From positions 62,001 through 126,000 of the forward strand of contig NW_020290038.1 of NCBI RefSeq assembly GCF_003144195.1: a stretch of 64,000 nucleotides of DNA. The letters run 5' to 3'. The position numbers and the translations under genes were made by a program. A model generated the notes under the pieces. The model was given only the letters and a program-made list of their open reading frames with translations, made no database searches and had not been told where the DNA came from. This stretch comes from Ceraceosorus guamensis (taxonomy: Eukaryota; Basidiomycota; Exobasidiomycetes; Ceraceosorales; Ceraceosoraceae). Below are positions 24,101 to 35,330 of this stretch, in pieces. Every line of letters starts with the position of its first letter. The first letter of the stretch is position 1.

Positions 24101-24144
24101 GCAGGCAGGCAGGCAGGCAGGCAGGCAGCCAGGCAGGCAGGCAG
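24101..24144 (+). repeat. GGCA tetranucleotide microsatellite
   Basis: About ten GGCA units with one imperfect unit (GCAGCCAG). The same unit recurs at 30958-30983 and 52199-52225. Confidence 0.9.
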
Positions 24145-24735
24145 CTAGCAGCAAAGCAGCAACGACGCCATCATATATTGTCGCGAACCCTGAGCATCGA
24201 TCAGGAACGCGCATGTGCTGGCGGCGCATGCTCATCGCGCCGCATTGGGCGCTTATTTTTATTGGGCGGGTGGTCGATCTTTGCAACCAACACCGCAACA
24301 TGCATGCATATATGCGGCTCATACTCGTGACTTTTCGGCTTCTTTTTGCTTTCGCCGGGCCGACGACGCGTTCGGCGACGCGCTTCTCACAAGTCACGTG
24401 TCTTTCGTCCCCTGCATTTCGCACAAGCTCGACACGTGATCGAGGAATGGAGATCTCGCTATTCTTGTTTCCATGTATAGGTGCCGGGTCAACATGTCGC
24501 CATGAAGGATCAGCTCGTTCGCTGCCAAGGAAGACGCGCAGCACTCGATCTCAAAAGGCCACCGCGATCAGATCGACCAGCCAGCCCTCTCCACGCCTCA
24601 AAACTTCTGACCGTAACAGAAGCTCGATCGTGAGCGTACTTGGCACTATTCTAGAAAGTTGCGCCAAGCTCTCCTTTTCGTCCACTTTCCTTGAAGGAAG
24701 TGCAAGCTCACAGCCCACCGGAAGCGCTTGCAAAC

Positions 24736-25351
24736 ATGCCGCCTGTCGCACAGGTCCAGGGAGTGCCACAACAGCAATCTGTCACGCAGAAGCGTGAGTT
24801 GGGCTCGCAAGCAACCTCACGTCCCAGCGATGCGCAAGCCGAGTGCGCATGCTGAAGGGAGAGAGAAAAACTTTTCCCCCACGTGTTCACGCTCCACTCG
24901 CAGTGATGATGGGTGCCATGATGGGAACGGGAGTAGGATTGTGTATTGGTTTCATTGGTGGAGCTTTTCAGATTCTGCGGTGAGCCGAGCAGGACGCAAA
25001 TCGGACCGCCTTGGGCTCTGCTGAATTCATGTGCTGGCTACCTTTCAAGTGCTGGACCAGGCCCAAGGGGAACCTTGGCGACGCTGGGGCAGTTCATGGG
25101 CACGAGTGCGGCCACGTTTGGGTGAGCAGCGCAGACATCTCCTACCCGGCGCTGGTAGACCTCGATCCGCTCGGATGCTGACGCTTCATCGTCATTCATC
25201 TCCAAGCTTCTTCATGTCCATTGGAACAGTGATCAGAACAGAGGAAATGACCGGACTTGATGAAGCGAGGTGTCGCATGCTCACAGCTCGCAATGGAGTC
25301 ATCATCACGCCCTCCTCGAGGCAAAGAAACATTAATGCCAGAGAAGAGTGA
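24736..25351 (+). CDS. MGR2: MGR2/ROMO1-family mitochondrial inner-membrane protein
   Basis: Four small exons: 24736-24793, 24904-24979, 25050-25121 and 25207-25351, for 116 residues. They are too short to stand out individually. Joined, they give the family signature: a short soluble head (MPPVAQVQGVPQQQSVTQK), a glycine-rich first transmembrane helix with MMGAMMGTGVGLCIGFIGGA, the loop ILRAGPGPRGTL, and a second helix (GQFMGTSAATFGFFMSIGTVIR). Yeast Mgr2 is a gatekeeper subunit of the TIM23 presequence translocase, and animal Romo1 is its homologue. The phases (1, 2, 2) join without a stop. The C-terminal tail after VIRTEE (about 32 residues) is longer than I expect and may be variable or wrongly extended. 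The next gene on the minus strand converges with a 244-bp gap. Confidence 0.9.
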
Positions 25352-25595
25352 GGCAGGGACATAAACGGGAGAACGAGGGCAGGCATCATCTTGCGAATTC
25401 GCCAGACATTGTGCCCGCATCACGTCCGCAGCACGGCGCTGCTTGACTGTATTGTACTTCACACCGGGAGAATCTCACAGAACTCGATTGGGTGCCTGGA
25501 GCGGGTCTTGGCTAGGCTGCTCGCATCGCCTCAAGAACGCATGGCGAGAAGATGATGTTTATTACCGGTGCTTGGAGCAAGCGCACGCAGCAAGC

Positions 25596-27681
25596 TTACA
25601 GGCGTGAAAGAGCGAGCTTCGCGGCGCGCACTACAGTAGGAAGCACGACTTTCCTACTAGCGTGGGGGTCTTGCCGCCTAACAATGGCTCGCAGGTCTCC
25701 TCTTCGTCCGGCGTCGTCCAGACCCAGGGTGTGTTCTCTGCCTCCATCTGGAAGCGGAGCACCTTTCCATTTCCTCAGATCCAGCTCGCTCGAGCTCTCC
25801 AGCTCCCTGATGAGGGTCAGCCAGAAGCTGTCGGTCTGAGCTGCGGTGAGCCTGCGTGAGGCAAACGCGACCACGCTAAGAATCGGGTGGAAAGGTTAAT
25901 GCTGCGCGTCTTTTCTCAAGCCAGGCTACACAGATCGCTCCACTCACGCTTCTCTGCGATGTTTGACATCACCATCTCTGTTGGCCTCGCGAAAGCTTGT
26001 GCCAATGACAACCCCATCGAGTTGCCGCTCGTTTCTCCACGCATCAAGAGCATCCCACCACTTGTTCCATGCAGTTGTCCTGACGGCCTCACTGGCGGAC
26101 TCTTCATTGACCCTGCCGATCCATCTAGACAGACCGATGGGCACGCTCGAGAAACCAAATCTCAGCGCCGCAGCGTTCGCGAACGCTCCCTCGGAGACCA
26201 AGGATTCCTTGTAGTCTCTCCGCAAGAGATCTCTGTCGGACAAGTGGTCCACTGCACCTTTGCTTGCCACCAACAGACTCCAGTACTCCTTGGTACTGTT
26301 GCTCTTGGCTTGGGCACTGGGGACAGGCAATTGGTCGTGGGACAGCGCCTGAACCTCTGCAGGCACATTGGATTTCGCTACCGAGAGTAGTTGCGTCTGC
26401 CTTGACTGGTCTGCGAAGGATGAGACCGGAAGCAGCGTCTTCATGGCCTCTTCGTCCACTTGGGACGCCTTGCCCTCCGGAGCAGGACGCACCTGCGAAT
26501 GGATGGCTGTCAGCCGTGGCTCGCGGTGCCCTTGCGCCACAAGGATCTCGCGCTACCCACATTGTCCGTGTCAATGATGACGGCGCTTAAAAGCAAGTCT
26601 GCTACCTCTCGAGGGACCTCGCCAGCGCTTAGATGATCATGAAAGAGACCAGCGACGATGCTCGCGCAGCTGCCTGTCGGCACGTTGACGCCGGGAGCGC
26701 CAGGGCCCTGCAGTATCCTCAGCTTGGCGTCGGCATGCGCTCCTTCGTCTACATGGTGATCTACCACTGCTACCACATCTCTGTCTGCTTCCGATCCAGT
26801 GCTAGATCTCCATTCCGCTCCGAGCGCCGCATGATCCACCAAACCGATGTGCACACGATTGCTGGGACCAAATACACTAGAAGAATGGTCCAGAGACCTT
26901 CCTGCAGCGTCTTTCAAGTCGGTGACGTGCAGCGGTGAGGTACTTTGAAGACCGGCAACGAGAAGTGCAATCTTATTCTCCGGTCTCAAAACCAAGTCTT
27001 CCGGTGCAGTCTGCACCAGAGGCGCAATATTGAGTGATGCTGGCAGTCCTAGCCGAGACCTGACTTCCGGGAATTGGGTGAGGAGGTACGAGAGACCGAT
27101 CGCGGATGCGGCGGAGTCGAGATCTGCACTGACAAAACTTTGGGCGTCAGGCGCCGCCGCAGGTGTACACCTGACTTTCACTCACCGCCGGCGCTGTTGC
27201 CCATGACGAGAAGAAGGTGCCCATCTGCTTGGCCCTTGCCCGCAAGATGCGTCAGAGCGTCCGCTTTAGCCTTGGCCAGGTAGTCTGCCAAAGATTGGGT
27301 CGCCATGCTCGGAACGGCTTCAGTGGTACTGTTTACGAAAGAAGATGCTTCAAGCTCCGTAGCTGCGTTTCGATCAGAGTCGGGGAATGCCAAGGAGTAG
27401 AGCGCGGCGAGGAGCAAGATGACAGCGACGATCAAGAGTCGATAGCGAAGGGAAGGGCCCTTGAAGATGGGTGAGACCAGTCCCAGCAGTCGAGAGCACC
27501 GGATTGAGCGAGCTGTCGATCTCCCGTGCTGGTGCTGATCGAAGGAGGCTGGTAGATGAGATGAAGGCGGATAGACGTGCGCGTATCCTTCACCGTGCTC
27601 CAATCGAGCTGCGTCTTCCTCTTCCTCTTCCTCTTCTTCCTGCTGTCTGGTCAAGTGGTACTGCCCGCGAGACAGGTTCAT
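25596..27681 (-). CDS. PPX1: PPX1-type exopolyphosphatase with N-terminal membrane anchor
   Basis: Four minus-strand exons: 27681-27186, 27123-26561, 26492-25948 and 25875-25596, for 627 residues. The DHH phosphoesterase motifs are present: MGNSAGDLDSAAS (motif I, created by the exon 1-2 join), HIGLVDHAALG, VVDHHVDEG (the DHH), and AVIIDTDN. The DHHA2-like C-terminus ends HASRKVVLPTV, close to the tail of yeast Ppx1. Family reaction: processive hydrolysis of terminal phosphate from inorganic polyphosphate, metal-dependent. Unusually, residues 1-99 add an acidic tract of eight Glu and one hydrophobic helix (LLIVAVILLLAALYSLAF, about 82-99) flanked by Arg. This suggests a type II membrane protein, unlike the soluble yeast enzyme. 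It is divergent from COQ1. Confidence 0.92.
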
Positions 27682-28404
27682 GCAGCTTGGGCTACTTCTC
27701 TGCTATCGCAGCGTGAAATGCTGTGTCTAAATCGAGTCACGGGAAAGAGTCGTAGGATCGTCGAGGACGCTTGACGCTACCGAGCTATGCGTGTAGGGTT
27801 CCGCGACTTCGTGAGCCTCACCGTGAATCATGCATGAATCACGAATCGTGAGGGTGAGTCTGATGGGTGTGTCCTTCCCTCTCCCTCTCACCGCGGTCGT
27901 TCTTGGCCCGTGCAGAATTCAAATGTTGTTTACGATTTCTCGTTGACCCGTGTGCTGCTTTTTTGTGATTACCGGTACTCACCGGGCGGAAATGTCGAGC
28001 CGCGAGCGTAAGCGCTTGACATCTCACGTGACCAACATATGCAAGCTGATAAACATACGTGCGGATCTTCTCAAGACGTTTTGCGAGGCGTCAAGTCAGA
28101 GAAGACCCTGTGCATTCGTCATTCAGGGCAGACTTATTCTCACTCATCATCCTCCCTCGCTTCCTCTCGCTCAGCGGCAAGACGGACGCAAGCAGCACAG
28201 CAACTGCTGAACTACAAGAACGAGACGCTCTACTTGTGCTTGGCTTCCGAGAGCCAACGACTACCAGCAAGAGGTTGTTGCGCATCCCTCACAGAAGCCA
28301 GCAGAGTTTCCTTCTTCTTCGGTAGCTGGCGCCGTTCTCCATCCTCTGCGGTTCGGCACAACGCGTATCTGCCTCTACTCGCGCTTTGCTGCGCACACTC
28401 TGGC
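27682..28404. promoter_or_regulatory. Divergent promoter region between PPX1-like and COQ1 genes
   Basis: This 723-bp spacer contains copies of the TCACGA/TCGTGA word family (ATGAATCACGAATCGTGAGG, about 27833-27853). No separate gene is supported. Reading frame stays open upstream of the chosen COQ1 start, so a longer N-terminus beginning near 28039 is possible. Confidence 0.45.
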
Positions 28405-30425
28405 ATGTCTGTGCCTAGCAGGCTAGCTAACTCGGCGGCGCACGCCACGAGCGCTGTTCGTCATGGCCAGTTGAATGTTTGCAAGGGCGGCAGCGCGCCA
28501 TCTACCAGCAGAGCGATGCTGACGACCGCTGCAGGAGATCGCATGTCGATTAGGAGCCGCTGTGGCTCTTGGGGCACCTGTCGCGATCGGGCCAGGCCTC
28601 TTCTCGTATCAGCCCGGCGAAGGGATCAAAGCGGATGGGCATCGGTCGTGGACACGGCTAAGAATCTCGTCTCCAGCAGTCCTTCACCCACTTCTCCCTC
28701 CCAATCACCGCAGACACACGCAACAGGCTCCACCGCCTTTTCTCCTCCGCCGACGAAGACCTCAACGCATGCTCCATCCCAGGGCAGTACCTCATCGAGC
28801 AGCGGCGGACCGCGACCGACATTCCAGGATCCTTTGGATCTCGTCAGGCGAGAGCTTTCCTCACTGAGAGCGAACGTTTCCACACTGCTCGGCTCAGGCC
28901 ATCCAGCGCTCGATACGATAGCAAAGTACTACTTTCAAGCAGAGGGAAAGCACATTCGTCCACTCATCGTGCTTCTCATGGCGAGAGCAACGAATGGATT
29001 GAGTCCGAAGTGGGGAGAGTTGGTCCTCAAAGCGTACAGCGAACGGAGTAGCTCGCGGTCGCTATCGGCTGGAGGTGAGGGCGTGGAGATCGAGCACAGC
29101 ATGGGTATCGATGAGCCTCTTAGTCCGAGAGAAGTGCTCAACGATTTCAATCCGCACATGGAAAGCGTGGAAGGCGGAGGTGAGGACTGCAGTGCCGCGA
29201 CAGCCGCACAATCGCATCCAGCTCCCTCTTTCGATGCTCCTCAAGCTCCAGACTCCAAATCTGAGCTGCACCGGTTGGCAGTCGAGAGCAACACGTCGAT
29301 CTTGCCCACCCAGAGGAGGCTAGCAGAGATCACAGAAATGATCCACGTCGCTTCTCTTCTCCACGACGACGTGATCGATGCTTCTTCATTGCGAAGAGGG
29401 GAGCCTTCGGCACCGGCGGCGTTTGGCAACAAACTGAGCATTCTCGGCGGCGACTTTCTGCTCGGTAGGGCATCAGTAGCCCTAGCTCGGTTGAGGGACA
29501 ACGAGGTGGTGGAGCTTCTGGCTACCGTCATCGCGAATCTGGTGGAAGGTGAGGTCATGCAGCTGCGAGCACAAGCGCTGGACGACCACGCCAATGGCGC
29601 AGCTCGTCCGTCAAAGAGCGTTTTCAGCACATTTTGGGAAGGCAAAGCGTCGAGTCAGCCTGCTGCTGCTTCAGCCTCGCATGGTGGTCCAGGCCCTCAG
29701 GTGTTCGAGCACTACTTGCAAAAGACGTATCTGAAGACCGCCGCGCTCATCGGCAAGTCGGCTAGAGCCGCCACTATCCTGGGAGGCTCTGGAGCGGATG
29801 CCGTGAGAGGGTTGGGAGAAGAGGCCGAGAGTAGCGCCAGAGCGGTCAGGGATGCTGCCTACACCTATGGAAGGAACGTCGGCATTGCGTTTCAGGTGAG
29901 TGCGCAGTAGAGCACGTACACAGAGATGCCACTGCTTCCGCCTTCTGCGCAATCTGACAATGTTGCGCTCCGCACTTGCCCCGTCAGCTCGTCGACGATC
30001 TGCTAGACTTCAAATCCACTTCGTCCGCTTTCGGCAAACCCTCTGGTGGTGCAGATCTACGACTTGGTCTGGCGACGGCACCGGTTCTGTATGCGTGGGA
30101 AGAGATGCCCAACGAGGGGATGGGAGAGATGGTCAGAAGGAAGTTTGAGGGAGAAGGTGATGTCGAACGTGTGAGTACTGTTGCGGCTTCTTCGCGGGGA
30201 ATGTGGAGATGGACCACTACTTGCTCTGGAGCTCAGCGCATGATCTATTTATCCGCCTCTTAGGCACTGGCCATTGTGAATCGCTCGTCAGGTCTGGAAC
30301 GAACTGCGGAGCTAGCTCGTCATCATTGCGCGTTGGCTTCGCAAGCTCTATCCATCTTTCCGCCCAGCGAGGCCAGAGATGCGCTCGAATCGCTAAATCA
30401 GAGCGTGCTCACAAGGGTGAAGTAG
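28405..30425 (+). CDS. COQ1: Long-chain polyprenyl diphosphate synthase (ubiquinone side chain)
   Basis: Three exons, 28405-29895, 29988-30170 and 30264-30425, joined in phase 0, for 611 residues. The chosen ATG gives a basic, Ser/Arg/Ala-rich mitochondrial presequence; the frame is open back to 28039. The trans-prenyltransferase motifs are clear: AEGKHIRPLIVLLMARA, the first aspartate-rich motif in LLHDDVIDASSLRRG, GDFLLGRAS, the catalytic KTYLKTAALI region, and the second aspartate motif LVDDLLDF right after the exon 2 acceptor. Family reaction: head-to-tail condensation of isopentenyl diphosphate onto an allylic primer to make the coenzyme Q tail, in the mitochondrial matrix. A Ser-rich insert of about 75 residues sits between the helix ending KAYS and the first aspartate motif. 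The C-terminal exon ends in ALASQALSIFPPSEA. Confidence 0.95.
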
Positions 30426-30737
30426 AAGCTGGATAGATCAATCATTTCAGCGCGATGCCGCAGCTGTTAAACATCTATAGAAAGCTGCGAATGTCACCCA
30501 ATGCGTCGGAACGGAATTTTCCACCACAATGCGCATGATTTACTGCCACTTGCAGGAGCGGCTTCGGACGAGTGCGCACGACTCGCAACATCTCTCGACC
30601 CTAGATCGCTACAGATGGCGGGCGGGGCTGATGAGCCTCTTCGCTTGCTTGACTGTTCGTGGCCCGGCGGCGACATGCGCTGCCGAGCAAGACAGACCTT
30701 GTGGGCCCTCGAGATGTTGGAGAAACGTGAGCGGGAA

Positions 30738-30806
30738 AGGGGGAGGGGGAGGGGTGTTTGGAGCAATTGAATTGCGATTTTGGGGCGGGGGGGGGGGTGG
30801 GAGGGA
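30738..30806 (+). repeat. G-tract cluster with quadruplex potential
   Basis: Multiple G tracts of four or more, including one of eleven or so Gs around 30787-30797, fall within 70 bp. Five or more tracts satisfy the usual four-tract rule for a G-quadruplex. Intergenic. Confidence 0.7.
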
Positions 30807-30957
30807 CGTTTGGTTTGGGTCCGAGTCGAGTGAAGCTTTTAGATCAATCAAGCGTCGCGCAACAGGTGGCGGGTTCGCGCAATGCAAATGCAAATGGACA
30901 ATCAGGCAGGGCTGTGGTCATCATCCATTTGATGATGTAGCGTGTCGAGTGGAAGCA

Positions 30958-30983
30958 CAGGCAGGCAGGCAGGCAGGCAGGCA
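30958..30983 (+). repeat. GGCA tetranucleotide microsatellite
   Basis: About six GGCA units, the same unit as at 24101-24144 and 52199-52225. Confidence 0.9.
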
Positions 30984-32085
30984 TGCGGCGAGCGGGCGAG
31001 CAAGCGCACTTTCACGCGCGCGTCGCGCCTTTTGGATCGACGGACCCCTCGCGAGGAGGTTTGAGCGGTGGGGCTGGTGCAGGGGCGCTGGGCAGCTATA
31101 CAGCAGCTTCGCTTGCTGAATGCAGAGCGCGAGTTCTGCCATCCATATTCGCACCTATTAGAATCCCTACCGATAACGAGCGCAGCAAATCCCCCAGATT
31201 CAATTGGGGCAATCGTGAATAGCAGCAGGATGAGAATAGAGTCGCGCGGCGAGGGTGTGCTTGCGTGATCGAGAAACACGTGCGTGCGTGCAAGTGTGCA
31301 AGCGAGGTTTGCGAGCCCCTTGATTGCCGCGCTGCCGCTGCTGCTGCTGCTCATGCTCAAGCATAGCACAGCTCAAGCGCGTCCCACCACCATCAGACGA
31401 GACGCACTTTTGAAGGGCTTACCCCACATTCAATCATCATGCAGCAGAGCCAAGTCGACTGGGCAATTACCCGCGGCGCGCTTAATTGCCGTTGCCGTTG
31501 CCGTTGCAGTTGCGGCGCTGCTTTCCTTAGGCTGCCTGCATGCATGGATGGCCCATGCGAGCGGCATAGAGGCTGCTGCTTTGCTTTCACTTCTTTACTC
31601 GGACTACCGGGTGTGGAATTGCAGCTCAGCAGAGCATCTCAATAACTTGCTTGATTGTATGCGTGCAGAGTGCAGCTCAGCAGCTTGATGTAGATGAGGA
31701 GAAGCAGGTGAACCATTTGAAGCGTGAATGCTGCGAATGATGCATGAGCGGCGATCAGCTTCATCAGGATCTCCCTCCGCCTTCCCCGCGGTAGCATCCG
31801 ACCTTCGAAGGCCCTTCCCTCTCACAACACCATCCTTTGACGCGCCAAATTACTCGTTGGAGAGATTGTTCGCACCGCCCCTGCTGCGCTTGACTCAAGT
31901 ATACGCAAAACGATCATCCTGACTCGCAGCTTCCTCGTGACGTGGAAAAGTTGGCCTGATCGCCGAAATACGACGCACCACAGCTCTACCTGCACCTGCA
32001 CTCGTGACTGCCACACGCGTACAACACGACACACAGAAACAGCGCCATCGAGGGGAACAAAATCGCAATTGCAATCGCACTCGCC

Positions 32086-33244
32086 ATGGCTCCCTCCAAC
32101 CAGCAAGAAGAAGAAGCGTCGAGCGGCAATCTGCTCACCATGTTGCTCTCCCAAGCAGCCGAAATCGACTTTAGCGATCCCAATGCCGAGGGAAGTAGCA
32201 GCAGCGACAAATCCAACGACCCTACCCGACTGCTGGTGGAAGGTTGGGAGATCAGCAAACTGTTTGCCATCATCGAATTCGCCTTTTTGCATGCGCAGGA
32301 CGAGGAGGGCATCATGGCCGGGCTGGACATGATGAGTAGAAAGGAGGCCATCAAATCCATCGTGAGTCACGAGTCTCCTTTTCAGACGTTCGCAGGTGCT
32401 GCATGGGGCGCCCGCCATGCAGCTGTACGGTACAGAGGTCACTGCGCGCATACGTTGTCGACGATCGAGGCTCACACTGCATGCATGCGGACACCTCATC
32501 ACTCGGTCTTCCATTGGTCTTGTAGAATGGCGTATTCCTGTTTGTGGTGAGTCGAGACCGTCCCAGTCAGGCGGCCTTGCAGATATCATATGGCGCTTGC
32601 AATTCGTGTGCACAGCGCCAACGGCTATAGGTGCTCATGCTCACGGGCACGTCGACACTTTTTGTCTTGACAGGTCAAGAATGCAAATGGCAAAGAGCAA
32701 GAGTTTTTCGTGGACATGTGAGTGGGAAGCGCAGAGCTGCTTATTGGCTTCAATTGCTGTTGCATGGGGCCCAGCGCTTCGGCATCGTGCAGGCACGCAG
32801 GCACGCAGGTACCGCCGAGTCTGACAAGAACGCTCGCATCGAATCTTTGCACAATCTGATCGCTTGATGATCGATTGGAAATCAGGAGAAAGACGGGAAC
32901 TTTCAATCTCGAGGTGCCAAAGAAGCCAAAGCCGGACGTGACCATTCGAGTTGGAGACAAGGTAAGTCGTAGCAGGGCAGATCGTAAAAGGACGGCAACG
33001 CCTGGGCACGTACGGGCGTCTTGTTGCAAGTCGGGATATTGCCATCCGGCCTCGAGACTGACCTTACCCTTGGCTCTCTTGCATCTGCGCCCTTCGTCAG
33101 GATATGGTGCGTCTCGCCACAGGTCAAATGAATCCTCAAGCTGCGTTCCTCAAGGGCAAATTGAAGGTCAAGGGAAACGTCATGCTAGGTCTCAGGTGCC
33201 AGAACCTCTTGATGAAAGAAGTCGGCAAGATGAGCAGGCTGTAA
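32086..33244 (+). CDS. SCP2 sterol-carrier-domain protein
   Basis: Five exons: 32086-32361, 32526-32546, 32674-32717, 32886-32961 and 33101-33244, for 186 residues. Exon 2 is only 21 nt (NGVFLFV). Joined, exons 2-5 give a whole SCP2 fold: a beta strand NGVFLFVVKNANGKEQEFFV, then MRKTGTFNLEV, the KPKPDVTIRVGDKDMVRLATG core, and GKLKVKGNVMLGLRCQNLL. The exon joins recreate these family strings, which strongly supports the tiny exons. Residues 1-92 are an acidic, helical extension not usual for stand-alone SCP2 proteins. SCP2 domains bind lipids in a hydrophobic tunnel, often in peroxisomes. The C-terminus reads KMSRL, so the last three residues are SRL, a recognised variant of the PTS1 signal. 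It converges with the next gene, 133 bp between stops. Confidence 0.92.
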
Positions 33245-33377
33245 AGCAGCAAAGGTTCAAAGCCGGCATGAACATTTCTTGCGCCTCTTGCGAAAAGATT
33301 CAACAAAGCCTATCGCCAGCCTAATCTTTCCTCGCCCGGCTCGAGGAAGAGATGTGCAATGGTAGGCGATACACTTT

Positions 33378-35330
33378 CTACTTGCCACCTTTGTCAGCGG
33401 TAGCAACGGGAGTGAGCGTGATTGGGATCTCAATGTTTTGCGGGCTGGTAGGACCGGTTGGGAATACATAGGCTTGAGGGTCTTCCGTTATCTTTTGATC
33501 GCCCCATTTGTATGCCTGAGGCTTAGTGATGAAATCCATCTTTGCATCGTTCTTGGCCACATGATGGGTCAGCCCATGAGCCAGCATGTAGCTTCCTCCA
33601 ATCGCTCCACCAGCGATCAGGCCGGTCCTGCGATCCGAACGTCCCAGAGGGCCAATCGTCAGTCAAGCGGCATGAGCCAGTCGGCTATCTAATGATGTTG
33701 CAAGTGGTTGCACTCACGCGAGGAATTTGGTCGCAGGTCCCGCCTTCTTCTTGGTGAAGATCTTTCCCAGCGCCTTCAGCGGACCAGCACCAGCTCTACG
33801 CTCGAGCTCAGCTGACGATGCCGATCGCTCGTGTATGTAGGAGCCATGCTCACTCTCAAAATCTCGCGCCAAGAGGCTGGCAAATGCTTCGTCTCGAGGC
33901 AGACTGCGTCGATGATGTTTGGGGTCGTTGTTCGGGGCCGGAGAGGGAGCAGGAGTAGGAGCAGGCGCGTCTGGGACGTAAACCTCTGGTCCGATACCCA
34001 TGATTGGTGGAAACTTCCCAACGGGAGCTTTGGCATCTTTGGGCGCGGGAGCTGGCCCACTCGGGGCGTACACCTGCGGCCCAATACCCATAGGATTCTT
34101 GTAGGCTTCTAATGGAGCCGTGGAACCATCGGCATACGTGATCGTTCCTGGCGTTCCAGGCTTGACACCTCCTCCCACACCGTGATTTGCCCATGAGCCG
34201 TCATCGGCCCGTCCGTTAGACTGAGCCTTGTGACCATCGTGATGGTTCGCCAGCTTCACTGCGCCGTAAACGCCGGCGCCCGTGATGCCTAGACCGGTAA
34301 CGGCGCCGCTGACAATGTTCAACAAGAAGGTGTCAGTGTCATCTCCCGACCGACCGAAATGATTATGCCTATCATTCCTGGCGCCAGAGGACCGGGTTGT
34401 CGAAAGCTGCACTCACACTGAAGTAGTGACCGGATGTTTGCGAACGTACGTCTTTGTGAAGCTGCGAACCCTCCTTACTTTGGTAGGCTTGACCCCGCCT
34501 GGGCTTCCAAGATGGATGACTTTCTCCGCCTTCTTCCCTATCGAGGTAAGTTCAACCTGGCGAGGTAGGAGATCTTCGGCCTTTCTGCGCTCAAAAGGCG
34601 CCTCCGGCGGGAAGGAGAGGCGACCCGCTGTTTTTACACCGTAGCGGCGAAAGACGCTGTGCACGCCATCGGTGAAAGCAGTGGAGGCAGGCTGAGGCAG
34701 ACCTCGAGCGGCTATCTTGACCGCCTGCGACTCGGACGAACCAATGTCTTCGATTGACCTTCGCACTGGATTTTGGGCGACTTCCTTCATGTACGCATCA
34801 ATCTCATCCTGATATGGGCGCTTGAGCTTCTTGAGCTCTTGGTCGTGCATGTGCTGATATTGCGCAACGCCGGCAATCGTGGCGCCGCCTGTACCCAGTC
34901 CAGTGAGACCGCTGTGATTGGATGGGGAATGGCAACATAGGAAGAAGAAAGCGTTTGAGCGCCTGCTCGGCGCGATGCACACTGCGTGCCTGACTCACGC
35001 TGCTGTTCTATAAGGGTGCTTGCGCATGGATCCCCACGTCTTCTTCATGAGGCCTGGCTTTTTGGCCTAGAACGCGGAAGAGGAGGGGTTAACATATGAA
35101 ACACCAAGCTGCATTCGATGACCACTCACTGTATTTGCAGCAATGTCTGGCAGTGCTTTGTGTTCAGCAATGCTTGATAGAGCTTTCCCCTCGAGCGGAA
35201 CAGCTAGACGAGCATTCAGAATGGCCCCCTGGGCCGCCTCCGACGTGATGGAAGCTGGCAGTGCGCTAGACTGAGAGGCTACAGCAGCCAGTACGAAGGC
35301 AAGAAGCATGACGAAGTTCGATCTTTTCAT
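33378..35330 (-). CDS. Signal-peptide protein with three repeated basic/glycine-rich modules
   Basis: Five minus-strand exons: 35330-35130, 35066-34999, 34911-34417, 34308-33718 and 33627-33378, for 534 residues. It starts with a clear signal peptide (MKRSNFVMLLAFVLAAVASQ). Three introns, all in phase 2, sit at equivalent points of a repeated module. A basic stretch ends one exon (WGSMRKHPYRTA, SFTKTYVRKHPVTTS, TKKKAGPATKFLA). A glycine-rich hydrophobic stretch opens the next (GLTGLGTGGATIAG, GAVTGLGITGAGVYGA, TGLIAGGAIGGSYMLAHG). The hydrophobic pieces could be short membrane segments or a packed core. Between modules lie Pro-rich repeats (MGIGPQVYAPSGPAP and MGIGPEVYVPDAPAP). I recognise no family. 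A TATA-like word (TATAAAG on the minus strand, about 35570-35577) lies about 245 bp upstream. Confidence 0.82.

Larger units (their letters stand above)
20624..24735. other. 4.1-kb gene-poor region with simple repeats
   Basis: I found no convincing gene here. The part nearest the cyclin (20640-22200) is a purine-rich + strand (pyrimidine-rich in cyclin sense), with a CT tract at about 21021-21038, and looks like a long promoter or leader. A CAG/AGC microsatellite and a GGCA microsatellite lie further out and are listed separately. Several open frames over 150 codons exist on both strands (for example 21150-21992, 22168-22668 and 23892-24797). They have low-complexity composition, no domains and in some cases no ATG, so they are treated as chance. 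Confidence 0.5.
30426..32085. other. 1.66-kb gene-poor spacer with simple sequence
   Basis: No supported gene. The region holds G-rich runs (30738-30806), a GGCA microsatellite (30958-30983), and a hexanucleotide run of CCGTTG units (about 31488-31515). The rest is unremarkable sequence upstream of the SCP2 gene. Confidence 0.5.

Noticed and set aside
23892-24797. 301-codon plus-strand frame
   Set aside because: Starts without a good ATG, runs through the GGCA repeat and overlaps MGR2 exon 1 in another frame.
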